A stretch of DNA of 25,763 nt from Micromonosporaceae bacterium (GTDB lineage Bacteria; Actinomycetota; Actinomycetes; Mycobacteriales; Micromonosporaceae). The number at the start of each line of letters is the position of its first letter. Within the stretch, counting starts at the first letter, position 1. The stretch lies in NCBI GenBank assembly GCA_019690055.1, contig JADGGF010000009.1:1-25763 (forward strand), written 5' to 3'. The position numbers and the translations under genes are program-made. Below are positions 13,932 through 22,272 of the stretch, piece by piece. The notes under the pieces are model-generated. The model was not told the DNA's origin. It was given only the letters and a program-made list of their open reading frames with translations, and made no database searches.

Positions 13932-14317
13932 CCAGGAAGCTGGGGTGGTTCCTCGGCGCGGGCCTGCTCGTGGCGGTGGCCCTCGCCGGTGTGGTGAGCA
14001 ACTTCGCCTCCAGTCACCCTGACGGACTGGAGTCGGTGATCCATCAAGGCTGCGAGCTCAACGAGGACGGTGAGATCATCGGCGGGGAGTGCGTGGCCCA
14101 GCGGGCTCAGGACCACGAGCTGGCCGACTCGCCGTTCGCCGACTACGGTCTGGCCGGCGTGGACAACGCCGTCCTGGGAACGGCCGTCTCCGGTGTCCTC
14201 GGCGTGCTCGTCACCTTCGCCGTGGGGGCCGGCGTCTTCTGGCTGGTCCGGCGGCGGGGCAGGAACGGCGCGACCGCCGGAGCCTTGGACTCGGGCAGTG
14301 CGGCGGGTAGCGGCTGA
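13928..14317 (+). CDS. PDGLE-domain (NikN/CbiN-like) transporter accessory protein
   Basis: A 129-residue membrane protein. An N-terminal helix (LGWFLGAGLLVAVALAGVVS) is followed by the signature HPDGLESV at about 35-42, an external loop with two cysteines, FADYGLAGVD, and a second helix at about 80-108 ending in RRRGRNG. PDGLE proteins are the small companion subunit of Ni/Co ECF transporters, needed with the M component for metal uptake. It overlaps CbiM (ATGA) and shares one base with the next start (TGATG). Confidence 0.9.
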   Translation: MTRKLGWFLGAGLLVAVALAGVVSNFASSHPDGLESVIHQGCELNEDGEIIGGECVAQRAQDHELADSPFADYGLAGVDNAVLGTAVSGVLGVLVTFAVGAGVFWLVRRRGRNGATAGALDSGSAAGSG

Positions 14318-15078
14318 TGGGTACTGGCCACGCCCACGTCCTCTACCTCGACCATGACTCCCCCGTCCACCGGGCGGCCCCCCACGTCAAGATCGCATCG
14401 ATGGTGCTCTTCACCATCGTGGTGGTGCTGACGCCGCGGGAGGAGTTGTGGGCGTTCGCCGGCTACACGGTCCTGATCGCCGTCGTGATGGGGCTGGCCC
14501 GGGTCCGTCCGGGTTGGCTGCTCACTCGGTCGCTCATCGAGCTGCCGTTCGTCATCTTCGCGGTGGCCCTGCCGTTCATCGGCACCGGTGAGACTGTCCG
14601 GGTACTCGGGCTGGACCTGTCCGTCGAGGGCCTGTACGGCGCGTGGAACATCCTCGCCAAGGGCACCCTCGGGGTGTGGGCCTCGCTGCTGCTGGCCGCC
14701 ACCACCACCCCCCGCGACCTGATCCTGGGGCTGGACCGGTTGCGCTGCCCGCAGATCCTGACCCAGATCGCCACGTTCATGCTGCGGTACCTGGGGGTGA
14801 TCATCGACGAGGCGCGGCGGATGCGGATCGCGCGGCTGTCCCGGGGGTACGACCAGCGGTTCCTGTGGCAGGTCAAGGCGTTCGGGGTCGGGATCGGGTC
14901 GCTGTTCCTGCGCTCGTACGAGCGGGGCGAGCGGGTCTACCTCGCGATGATCTCGCGTGGGTACACCGGGCGGCTGCCGGTCATCCACGCCGCGCCCGCC
15001 GGCGCGGTGCAGTGGGGCGTGGCCGCGCTGCTGCCGTTGGCGGCCACCGCCATCGCCGTCGCTACAGTTCTGACATGA
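14317..15078 (+). CDS. ECF transporter T component (CbiQ family)
   Basis: A 253-residue membrane protein. HRAAPHVKIASMVLFTIVVV at the start, and two coupling motifs with the Ala-Arg-Gly-like pattern, RIARLSRGYD and YLAMISRGYTG at about 167-214, are diagnostic of EcfT/CbiQ. These helices dock into the ATPase grooves. About five membrane helices are visible. It connects the M/N substrate-binding pair to the ATPase. The stop overlaps the ATPase start as ATGA. Confidence 0.95.
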   Translation: MGTGHAHVLYLDHDSPVHRAAPHVKIASMVLFTIVVVLTPREELWAFAGYTVLIAVVMGLARVRPGWLLTRSLIELPFVIFAVALPFIGTGETVRVLGLDLSVEGLYGAWNILAKGTLGVWASLLLAATTTPRDLILGLDRLRCPQILTQIATFMLRYLGVIIDEARRMRIARLSRGYDQRFLWQVKAFGVGIGSLFLRSYERGERVYLAMISRGYTGRLPVIHAAPAGAVQWGVAALLPLAATAIAVATVLT

Positions 15079-15875
15079 CCGACGCCCCCCTCGCTGGCGA
15101 GGTCCCGTCGCTGCGTGTGCGGGACGTCCACTACACCTATCCCGACGGGCAGGTAGCGCTGCGTGGGGTGAACCTGACGATCGCCCGCGGCGAACGGGTG
15201 GCGCTGCTCGGCCCCAACGGGGCCGGCAAGACCACGCTGGTGTTGCACCTCAACGGCATCCTCCACAGTGGAGGCCATGCCCTGAACGGCCATAATGGAC
15301 AGACGGGCAGCGTCGAGGTGGCGGGGCTGACCGTGGACCCGAACGATCGCCGGACGCTCGCCGAGATCCGCCGCCGCGTCGGCATCGTGTTCCAGGACCC
15401 CGACGACCAGCTCTTCATGCCGACCGTGGCCGAGGATGTCGCCTTCGGCCCGGCCAACCTCGGCCTGCGCGGCGCGGAGCTGGCGCAGCGGGTCGACGAG
15501 GCACTGGCCGCCGTCGGCATGTCCGAGCACCGGGACCGGGCGCCGCATCACCTCTCGTTCGGCCAGCGCCGTCGCGTCGCGGTGGCGACCGTGCTCGCCA
15601 TGCGCCCGGAGATCCTGGTGCTCGACGAGCCATCGTCCAATCTGGACCCGGCCAGCCGCCGCGAGCTGGCGGAGATCCTGCTGAGCCTGCCGGTCACGAT
15701 GCTCATGGTCACCCACGACCTGCCGTACGCCCTGCAGCTGTGCCCGCGCTCGGTGATCCTCGACAACGGCGTGATCGCCGCCGACGGCGACACCCGCGCC
15801 CTGCTCGCCGACGCCGAGCTGCTCGCGCGGCACCGGTTGGAGCTGCCGTACGGCTTCTCCGTCGGCGCGCGCTGA
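15075..15875 (+). CDS. ECF transporter ATPase (CbiO/NikO)
   Basis: A 266-residue ABC ATPase. Walker A is GPNGAGKTT (about 47-55), Q-loop VFQDPDDQLF, signature LSFGQRRRVAVA, Walker B EILVLDEPSS and switch histidine MVTHDL. All residues for ATP hydrolysis are present. The QDPDDQLF form is typical of ECF A components. One ATPase gene suggests an A homodimer, as in group I metal transporters. It is the last gene of the Nur-controlled operon; its 3' end faces a convergent gene. Confidence 0.95.
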   Translation: MTDAPLAGEVPSLRVRDVHYTYPDGQVALRGVNLTIARGERVALLGPNGAGKTTLVLHLNGILHSGGHALNGHNGQTGSVEVAGLTVDPNDRRTLAEIRRRVGIVFQDPDDQLFMPTVAEDVAFGPANLGLRGAELAQRVDEALAAVGMSEHRDRAPHHLSFGQRRRVAVATVLAMRPEILVLDEPSSNLDPASRRELAEILLSLPVTMLMVTHDLPYALQLCPRSVILDNGVIAADGDTRALLADAELLARHRLELPYGFSVGAR

Positions 15876-15944
15876 GCCCACGCGCCCGCCGACGACGAGG
15901 CGTGTCCGCCGGGACGCGACGAGCATGCCGGGCTGGCGGCGAGT

Positions 15945-15963
15945 GTCATCCGCCGGCGATGAC
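15945..15963. terminator. Weak candidate hairpin between convergent genes
   Basis: GTCATC-CGCCGGC-GATGAC gives a 6-bp stem 70 bases after the CbiO stop and just before the stop of the minus-strand gene. There is no T-run. Confidence 0.3.
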
Positions 15964-15968
15964 GGGGG

Positions 15969-16709
15969 TCATCCGATGGCGGCGACGAGGGCGCCCGGCG
16001 TGGGCCGCGCCAGCCGGGTTCCGTTGACGTAGACCGCCGGTACCTGGGTCACTCCCCGTTCGGCCGCCCGGGCGTCGACCACCCCGATCCAGTCGCGGTA
16101 CCGCTGGTCGCGGACGCAGGCGGCGAACGCGGGCATGTTGAGCCCGGCGGGTCCGGCGATGTCCAGCAGTTCGTCGTCCGACAGGCCCGGCTGCCCCGGC
16201 CGCGGCTGGTTGGCGTAGAGCGCGTCGGTGAACGCCCGGAGCTTGCCGACGTCGGCGGCGCAGGTCACGGCGTTCGCGGCCCGCGTGGCCCCCTCAGTCG
16301 GGTTGAAACCCTCGCCGACCGGATGCCAGACGAGCCGGATCCGGTTCGCCGCCACCAGCCCGTCGAGGACCGGGTGGATCGCGGCATCGACCGCCCGGCT
16401 GTCCCGGCTCAGGAAGTCCTGGTACACCTCGACGACCACCGGTCCCGAGCCGCCCACGGCGAACCCCGCCTGGGCACCGCCGTCGTCGACCACGGCGGCG
16501 GGCGTCGCGTACGGCGGAGGCGGTGGCGGCTGCACGAGGTACCAGCCGAGCCCGGCGACCGCGGCGAGCGCGACCAACGTGCCCACGATCGTCCAGGTCA
16601 CCGGGGACCGCCGCAGCCGCTCCTGGCCCGGTTCCGGGAGTGGCGCGGGCTTCCGGTGCCACGGACGGCCGGTGTACCGCCGATTGACGTACGTGCCCAT
16701 TCCGGGCAT
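15969..16709 (-). CDS. Membrane-anchored DsbA-like thioredoxin-fold protein lacking CXXC
   Basis: A 246-residue protein from the ATG at 16709 (a second in-frame ATG at 16700 is possible). A basic N-terminus is followed by one membrane helix at about 38-58 (VTWTIVGTLVALAAVAGLGW), a Pro-rich linker, and an extracytoplasmic DsbA/thioredoxin_4 domain. The domain shows VVVEVYQDFL, a helical insert, and the cis-proline loop VTQVPAVYVNG. Where family members have CPxC after the DF, this has S101-R-D-S104, so both redox cysteines are absent. It therefore cannot do thiol-disulfide chemistry at the normal site; a chaperone-like or binding role is possible. Two other cysteines lie in the helical region. 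Confidence 0.85.
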   Translation of the reverse strand: MPGMGTYVNRRYTGRPWHRKPAPLPEPGQERLRRSPVTWTIVGTLVALAAVAGLGWYLVQPPPPPPYATPAAVVDDGGAQAGFAVGGSGPVVVEVYQDFLSRDSRAVDAAIHPVLDGLVAANRIRLVWHPVGEGFNPTEGATRAANAVTCAADVGKLRAFTDALYANQPRPGQPGLSDDELLDIAGPAGLNMPAFAACVRDQRYRDWIGVVDARAAERGVTQVPAVYVNGTRLARPTPGALVAAIG

Positions 16710-16886
16710 ACCGTATCCAACCCGTCGCCAGCCGCGCGGCCGAACGCGGCCAGCATCCTCCTCCCGCTGACGCCGGACGCCCAACTGACGCAGCCACCGG
16801 CGAGCGGCCCAGGTGATGCGTCAGACGGAGCAGAGCCGTAGGACCCTCGCCGCCACCACCCGCGGCCGAGTGGCCATGATGGCCCG

Positions 16887-18743
16887 ATGACGTCGAGCCG
16901 TCCCGTGAACCGTCGTCACCCTCTCCTGCGTGACACCAGCGTGCTGTCGGATGACCGTCCCCCGATCATCGACGGGCCTGGTCCAGGCGTACGGCGTCGC
17001 GCGGCCTGGCGGCGCCGCCTCGCCCGAGCGGCCCTCGCGACGGTGATCGGCCTGCTCGTCGCCACCGGCCCCGCGAGCCCCGCCCACGCCCACGCCGTCC
17101 TGGAGAGCACGAGCCCGGAGGCGGATTCCCTGATCCAGGAGCCGCCCGCTCAGGTCGTGCTGACCTTCTCTGAACCGGTGAGCCCGGTGGCCGACCGGGT
17201 ACGGGTCATCGCGCCCGATGGCCGCCGGGTCGACCGCAACGAGCCGCGTCCGTCGGGCCAGCAGCTCATCATCCCCATCGAGACGCTCACCCAGCCCGGC
17301 ACCTACCTGGTGAGCTTCCGGGTGATCTCGGCGGACAGCCATCCGGTCTACGGCACGTTCAGCTTCTCCTTCAAGCAGGTCTCCCCGGGTGGTCCGCCGC
17401 AGGCGGCCGACGTAGCGCCCACGGGGTTCGTGGTGGCGGCGCTGCCGGTCGCCCGGTGGATCGGATACGCGGGTCTGGTCCTCTTCGTCGGTGCGGCGCT
17501 GGTGCTCACCCTGCTGTGGCCGCGGCGCCTGGACAGGCGGGGGCCGCTGCGGGTGGCGCGGATCGGGGCGGGCCTGGTGGCGCTGGGCACGGTCCTGGCG
17601 CTGGCCCTGCAGGTGCCGTACATCGCTGGCGGCGGGTTGGGTGACGTGACCGGCTCGGACGTACGCGAGGTGCTCAGCAGCCAGTACGGCGCGGCGCACC
17701 TGGTGCGGCTGGGTGTGCTGGGGGCGGCGCTGGTGCTCGTGCAGGCCGTTGCGAAGGGCCGGGCCTGGAGCGCCGACAAAACCCTGCTCGGCGTGCTCGG
17801 CGCGATCGGTGTGGGGACCTGGTCGGTCGCCGGCCACGCGGCCGCCACCCCGGTCCCGACCGTGAGCATCGCCGCCGACATGGTGCACCTGGCCGCGATG
17901 AGCATCTGGCTCGGCGGGCTGGTCATGCTGGCCCTGTTCCTGCTCCCCCGGGGGACCGCCAGCGAACTCGCCGCCATCGTGCCCGTGTGGTCGCGATGGG
18001 CCACATACGCCGTCGGCGCGCTGGTGCTCACGGGTGTCGCGCAGAGCCTGCTCGAGGTCAACCCGCTGAGCACCCTGTTCCGCACGACGTACGGCTGGGT
18101 GCTCGTGGCAAAGGTGGCTCTGGTCGGCGTGGTGCTGGCCGTCGCGTTCGTGTCGCGGCAGACGGTCCCGCGGATCGCCGGGGCGCCGGTGGCCGAGGCA
18201 TCGGAGGCCGAGCCGCCGGAGGACGAGCTCCAGGACGAGGAGGCGCCGGCCGAGGAGGCGCCAGCCGAGGAGCACCCGGGCGGGGACGGCGCCGCCGTAC
18301 GTCGGCTGCGGACCCTGGTGCTGGCCGAGGCGGCGATCGCATTGGTGATCATCGCGGTCACCTCGGTGCTGGTCCAGCTCACGCCCGCACGGACCGCGGC
18401 GGCGCCGGAGGAGCCCGGGGGCGTGCGCAGCGTGGTGCTGCGGGAGTCCACGTTCACGCTCGACCTGGTCCTCGATCCCGGCCGGGTCGGGGTGAATCAG
18501 CTCCACCTGTTCGCGCTGACGCCCGACGGGCGCCCGCGCACCGTGGTGGAGTGGCGGATCGTGGCGTCGCAGCCATCCACCGGCATCGAGGGGGTTGAGG
18601 CCGCTGTTCTGCCGATCACCGACAACCATGCGATCGGCACGATCGACCTGCGGTCCGCCGGGGCGTGGACGTTCCGGTTCGAGCTGCGCTTCGACGAGTT
18701 CACCAACGGAATCGTCGAGACGACCCTCACGGTGAGTACCTGA
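16887..18743 (+). CDS. CopC-CopD fusion, copper-binding/import membrane protein
   Basis: A 618-residue protein. A long basic leader and signal helix (about 45-66) precede AHAHAVLESTSP, where cleavage would expose an N-terminal histidine, as in CopC. The CopC domain (about 69-165) keeps the second ligand histidine in ADSHPVYGTF. The CopD part (about 180-495) has around eight membrane helices, with VAGHAA and DMVHLAAMSIWLGGL as likely metal-binding steps. A Glu/Pro-rich acidic loop near 432-465 precedes the last helix, and a C-terminal extracytoplasmic domain follows. This YcnJ-type layout imports or stores copper. A later GTG at 16941 could be the true start, since the first 18 residues add nothing recognisable. 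The gene stands alone. Confidence 0.92.
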   Translation: MTSSRPVNRRHPLLRDTSVLSDDRPPIIDGPGPGVRRRAAWRRRLARAALATVIGLLVATGPASPAHAHAVLESTSPEADSLIQEPPAQVVLTFSEPVSPVADRVRVIAPDGRRVDRNEPRPSGQQLIIPIETLTQPGTYLVSFRVISADSHPVYGTFSFSFKQVSPGGPPQAADVAPTGFVVAALPVARWIGYAGLVLFVGAALVLTLLWPRRLDRRGPLRVARIGAGLVALGTVLALALQVPYIAGGGLGDVTGSDVREVLSSQYGAAHLVRLGVLGAALVLVQAVAKGRAWSADKTLLGVLGAIGVGTWSVAGHAAATPVPTVSIAADMVHLAAMSIWLGGLVMLALFLLPRGTASELAAIVPVWSRWATYAVGALVLTGVAQSLLEVNPLSTLFRTTYGWVLVAKVALVGVVLAVAFVSRQTVPRIAGAPVAEASEAEPPEDELQDEEAPAEEAPAEEHPGGDGAAVRRLRTLVLAEAAIALVIIAVTSVLVQLTPARTAAAPEEPGGVRSVVLRESTFTLDLVLDPGRVGVNQLHLFALTPDGRPRTVVEWRIVASQPSTGIEGVEAAVLPITDNHAIGTIDLRSAGAWTFRFELRFDEFTNGIVETTLTVST

Positions 18744-18756
18744 GCCACCCCGTGCA

Positions 18757-18870
18757 AGGAAGGCGTCCTTCTTGGCGTTATATGTCCAGGAAGGACGCCT
18801 TCCTGACACCCACCCGCCGGGAAGGACGCCCTCCTAGGCACCAGGCGTCAAGAAGGCGTCCTTCCTGACA
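18757..18870. terminator. Two tandem hairpin repeats between convergent genes, copies 2 and 3
   Basis: Hairpin A: AGGAAGGCGTCCTTC (18757-18771) pairs perfectly with 18790-18804. Hairpin B: GGAAGGACGCC (18820-18830) pairs perfectly with 18855-18865. The segment 18837-18870 repeats 4621-4654 with one mismatch. The stop codon of the GT87 gene (18848-18850) lies inside hairpin B. Probable bidirectional terminator. Confidence 0.7.
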
Positions 18871-20119
18871 CAGGGAGGCGGGCCGGCACAGCGGTGCGGT
18901 CGGCGTCCACCGGGACTGTCACCAGCAGGAGGAGCATCAGCCAGACCAGCCAGTTGCTCAGGACCAGGCTGACCAGGCCGGTGCCGGTGTTGGCGGCCGC
19001 GCTGATCGCGACGATCGGGTAGGTCAGCAGCGCCACGAAGCCCAGCGCCCACGGGTTGCGCAGTCCGGACCGCACCGAACCCGGGCTGCCGGCGAAGGCG
19101 GTGTCCACGATGGCCAGCAGCGCCGGCATCCACCAGAAGATGTGGTGCACCCAGGTCACCGGGCTGACCAGGCTCGCGGTGAAGCCGGTCAGCGCCATCC
19201 CGGTCAGCTCGTCGTTGTTCAGCGCCGCGAGGCGGGCCCGCCACAGGCCGTACACCAGCACCGGCAGGCAGAGTCCGAGCCAGAGCCAGGTCGGGTAGGG
19301 GTTGGGCTGGTAGAGGCGGGCCAGCACCCCGCTGATCGACTGGTTGGTGAAGAACCACAGGTGGCCGACGCCGTCGCCGCCCCAGACGGTGGTGGTCCAG
19401 TACCGCAGGGAGTCGCCCGGGGCGGCGAGGTGGGCGGCGAGCGTCACCAGGGCCGCGGTGCCGCCTGCGACGATCGCGGCCCGGACTCGCCGGCTCAGCA
19501 GCAGGTAGACGATGAACAGCCCCGGCACCAGTTTGATTGCGGTGGCCAGCCCGATCCCGACGCCGAGGAACCGGCTGCGTCGCGGCGCGAGCACCGCGAG
19601 GTCGAACACCACCAGGGCCCACAGCAGCGGGTTGATCTGACCGAAGTCGAACCCGATCCACACCGCGCCCAGCCCGGCGGTGACCGGCAGCGCGACCGCG
19701 AAGAGGAACGGCCGCGACCAGCCGTGGCGCCGGGCGACCGCGCCGGTGAGCCACCACACCGCCAAGGCGGTGCAGACCACGCTGACGACGATGGAGACGC
19801 CGATGGTCGCCGACTCGCTCAGGTACGCCAGCGGCCGCAGCAGGAAGGCGCCGACCGGCGGGTAGGTGAAGCCGAGCTTCTCCTGCCAGGGGTCGGGCTG
19901 GGAGTAGTCGTAGAGCGGGTGGCCGTCGGCCCACCACCGCATTGCGCTGCGGTAGACCATCAGGTCGAAGAACCGGTTCTCCAACCGGACCTTCGCCAGC
20001 AGGAAGATCAGCGCGCCGAGAGCGGCCGCTACGCCGATCGTGGGGGCGAGCCAGCGCGGCGGTGGGCCGGCGAGCCGAGCCGCGAGCCCCCGCCAGCGCC
20101 CGGAACGCGGCGTCGACAC
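18848..20119 (-). CDS. GT87-family polyprenol-phosphate-dependent mannosyltransferase-like membrane protein
   Basis: About 423 residues with ten or more membrane helices. FFDLMVYRSAMRWWADGHPL early in the first external loop carries the acidic residue expected of GT-C enzymes, followed by YDYSQPD, LGFTYPPVGAFLL, GFDFGQINPLL and SPVTWVHHIFWWMPAL, all typical of GT87 (DUF2029). The family adds mannose or other sugars to lipoglycans from polyprenyl-phosphate donors, outside the membrane. The GTG at 20119 is chosen over the frame's first start at 20194, because the latter would overlap orn. The last residues, VSGRTPS, are encoded by the hairpin repeat. Confidence 0.88.
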   Translation of the reverse strand: MSTPRSGRWRGLAARLAGPPPRWLAPTIGVAAALGALIFLLAKVRLENRFFDLMVYRSAMRWWADGHPLYDYSQPDPWQEKLGFTYPPVGAFLLRPLAYLSESATIGVSIVVSVVCTALAVWWLTGAVARRHGWSRPFLFAVALPVTAGLGAVWIGFDFGQINPLLWALVVFDLAVLAPRRSRFLGVGIGLATAIKLVPGLFIVYLLLSRRVRAAIVAGGTAALVTLAAHLAAPGDSLRYWTTTVWGGDGVGHLWFFTNQSISGVLARLYQPNPYPTWLWLGLCLPVLVYGLWRARLAALNNDELTGMALTGFTASLVSPVTWVHHIFWWMPALLAIVDTAFAGSPGSVRSGLRNPWALGFVALLTYPIVAISAAANTGTGLVSLVLSNWLVWLMLLLLVTVPVDADRTAVPARLPVSGRTPS

Positions 20120-20169
20120 TGCCTCACGGTAACCGGTCGCCGTGGTCGGCACGGGCGGCAGGGGCCGGC

Positions 20170-20175
20170 TAGTGT
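20170..20175 (+). promoter_or_regulatory. -10 element for orn; leaderless mRNA likely
   Basis: TAGTGT ends seven bases before the GTG at 20183, which places the transcription start at the start codon. The region around -35 is a poor match. No Shine-Dalgarno sequence precedes the GTG, in agreement with leaderless translation. Confidence 0.4.
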
Positions 20176-20182
20176 CGCCTAC

Positions 20183-20794
20183 GTGAACGATCACCTGGTG
20201 TGGGTCGACTGTGAGATGACGGGGCTGGACGTCGACCGTGATGTGCTCATTGAGGTCGCGGCGCTCGTGACCGACTCAGAGCTGAACGTCCTGGGCACCG
20301 GCGTCGATGTCGTGATCCACGCCGACGAGGCGGCCCTGGCGGCGATGGTGCCGGTCGTACGGGAGATGCACGACCGGTCCGGTCTCACCGAAGCCGTGCG
20401 CGCCTCTACCGTGACGGTCGCCGACGCCGAGCAGATGCTCCTGGACTACGTCTCCGAGTACGTGAAGGAGCCGAAGACCGCTCCCCTGTGCGGCAACTCG
20501 ATCGCCACCGACCGGGGCTTCCTCGCCCGGCATATGCCGCGCTTCGACCAGTACCTCCACTACCGCATGATCGACGTGTCCTCGATCAAGGAGCTGTGTC
20601 GGCGCTGGTACCCGCGGGCGTACTTCGGGCAGCCGGCGAAGGGGTTGGCGCACCGCGCGCTCGCCGACATCCACGAGAGCATCCGGGAGCTGGAGTACTA
20701 CCGCCACGCGATCTTCGTGCCCCCGCCCGGGCCCGACGTCGACGCGGCGAAGGCGATCGGCGCCGAGATCGCCGCCCGGCGTCCGATCCCGTAA
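20183..20794 (+). CDS. orn: Oligoribonuclease
   Basis: A 203-residue DEDDh exonuclease. ExoI is WVDCEMTGLD (D9/E11), ExoII includes LCGNSIATDRGFLARHMP, and ExoIII is GLAHRALADIHESI with catalytic His and Asp. This matches Orn over its whole length. Orn degrades two-to-five-base RNA fragments, including pGpG from c-di-GMP turnover, and is usually essential in actinobacteria. The only usable start is GTG at 20183. The final codons (RRPIP-stop) belong to the first unit of an 87-bp tandem duplication. Confidence 0.97.
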   Translation: MNDHLVWVDCEMTGLDVDRDVLIEVAALVTDSELNVLGTGVDVVIHADEAALAAMVPVVREMHDRSGLTEAVRASTVTVADAEQMLLDYVSEYVKEPKTAPLCGNSIATDRGFLARHMPRFDQYLHYRMIDVSSIKELCRRWYPRAYFGQPAKGLAHRALADIHESIRELEYYRHAIFVPPPGPDVDAAKAIGAEIAARRPIP

Positions 20795-20945
20795 CCGACC
20801 TCCGTAGCGAAAGTGGCGGCCGTCGGGATCGGCGGTCGGGCGGCGCCCAGTGGAGCGGCAGCCCGGCGTCCGATCCCGTAACCGACCTCCGTAGCGAAAG
20901 TGGCGGCCGTCGGGATCGGCGGTGGGCGGCGCCCAGTGGAGCAGC
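20774..20945. repeat. 87-bp tandem duplication across the orn 3' end
   Basis: GCCCGGCGTCCGATCCCG starts at 20774 and again at 20861. The units are identical except for one deleted base and a few changes near the end. Each unit has CCGATCCC facing GGGATCGG, a stem that could act as an orn terminator. The first unit includes the orn stop codon; the second copy is non-coding. Confidence 0.9.
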
Positions 20946-20961
20946 CGCCCCGCGTCCTCCC

Positions 20962-22220
20962 CTAGGCCGGGGTGCGGCGCCCGGGGGGGGGCGCGGGGCC
21001 GCGGAGGCGGAGGGCGTGGCCGGCGGTACGTACGGGATGGCCGAGCCCTTGACGTACTCCTCCCAGGAGATGTTCCAGTCGGTGAAGCCGTTGCCCCACG
21101 CCAGCGGGACCTCGGTGCCCCGGGTGATCACGGGATCGCCCACGTAGACGTTCTCGTAGATCCACCGAGCGTTGTCGAGGGACATGTTGATGCAGCCGTG
21201 GGAGACGTTGACGTGGCCCTGCTGGTTCACCGACCACGGCGCCGCGTGGATGAACTCACCGCCGGTGGTGAGCCGCTCGGCGTAGTCCACGTCAACCACG
21301 TAGCCCCCGTCCACGCCGTTCTCGCGCCGGGTGTCGAAGGTGTACTTGTCGTGCTTGCTCATGATCACCGTGGTGCCGTACGACGACGGGGTGCTGGGCT
21401 TGCCCAGGCTCACCGGGATGGTCTTGATCACCTGGCCGTTGCGGATGAAGACCATCTGCTTGGTCGCGTTGTCGACCTCCATGATGTTGGCCTCGCCGAT
21501 GGTGAAGTCCAGCGTCAGGTCGTTGCCGCCGTACACGCCCTCGATTCCCCACGGCATCCCGCCGGTGGCGACGCGGACGTGGACCGTCGTGCCGGGCTTC
21601 CAGTACTCCTTCGGCCGGTAGTGCACCTCACTGCCGGGGTCGTGGTACGCGCTGGAGATCCAGTGCCAGATGCCCTCCTGGGGCGGGTTGGTCTCCACGA
21701 ACAGCCGCCGTTGGATCGCGGCCCGGGCCGATTCCGGCACGAGCGTGTCGAACCGGATGACGATCGGCATGCCGACCCCGTAGGTGATGTTGTCGCCGTT
21801 GAAGCTGGAGACCCGTACGGCCTGCGCGGGTGGGTCCATCGTGGTGAATGTCGTGGTGACCTCGGCCGTGGTCCCGTCGGCCTTCGTGGCGGTGATCTTC
21901 GCCGTGTACTGCGTGGAGTAGGACAGCTGCTGGCCGGGCACCCAGGACCGGCCGTCGGGGTGCATGGCGCCGTCGACCGCGGCTCCGGCCGCGTCGGTGA
22001 GCGTCACCTCGGCGCTGCTGGCGCCCTCGAGGGTGAACTCCACCTCGGCCGCGGTCGGCACTCCCGTCGCGCCGTCCGGCGGCCCGATGAGGTTGATCTT
22101 CGGCGGGTCGGGCGTCTCCCCGGCATCCCGCCAGGTCGCCTCGGACGAGCAGGCGAACCCGCCGAACGCGGCGGCGACGACGATCAGGACGGGCAGGACC
22201 ACTCTCCGTAGCGCGCGCAT
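20962..22220 (-). CDS. L,D-transpeptidase with Ig-like domains (probable 3' frameshift)
   Basis: The ATG at 22220 gives a lipoprotein-like leader (VVLPVLIVVAAAFGGFAC), two Ig-like domains, and a YkuD catalytic domain with GGEFIHAAPWSV, then NVSHGCINMSLDNARW, where Cys is the nucleophile and His the base. The C-terminal module GFTDWNISWEEYVKGSAIPY is typical. It forms 3-3 cross-links in peptidoglycan outside the membrane. The annotated frame does not stop here: it runs on to 20586, antisense to orn, with Arg-rich nonsense. A nine-C run (20983-20991) sits at the end of the conserved region; a tenth C would lead to TAG at 20964-20962, which I take as the true end. Confidence 0.9.
20983..20991 (-). 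other. Nine-base C homopolymer at the frameshift point
   Basis: Plus strand G9, read as C9 in the transpeptidase gene. One more C gives a short tail ending RRTPA and a stop at 20962. With nine C the frame continues about 125 codons further. It is either a sequencing error or a slippery site. Confidence 0.7.
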
Positions 22221-22272
22221 GGACCCATCCTGCGCGCGCCGCGCAAGCGGCGCCAACCCCGAGCGTCCGCCG

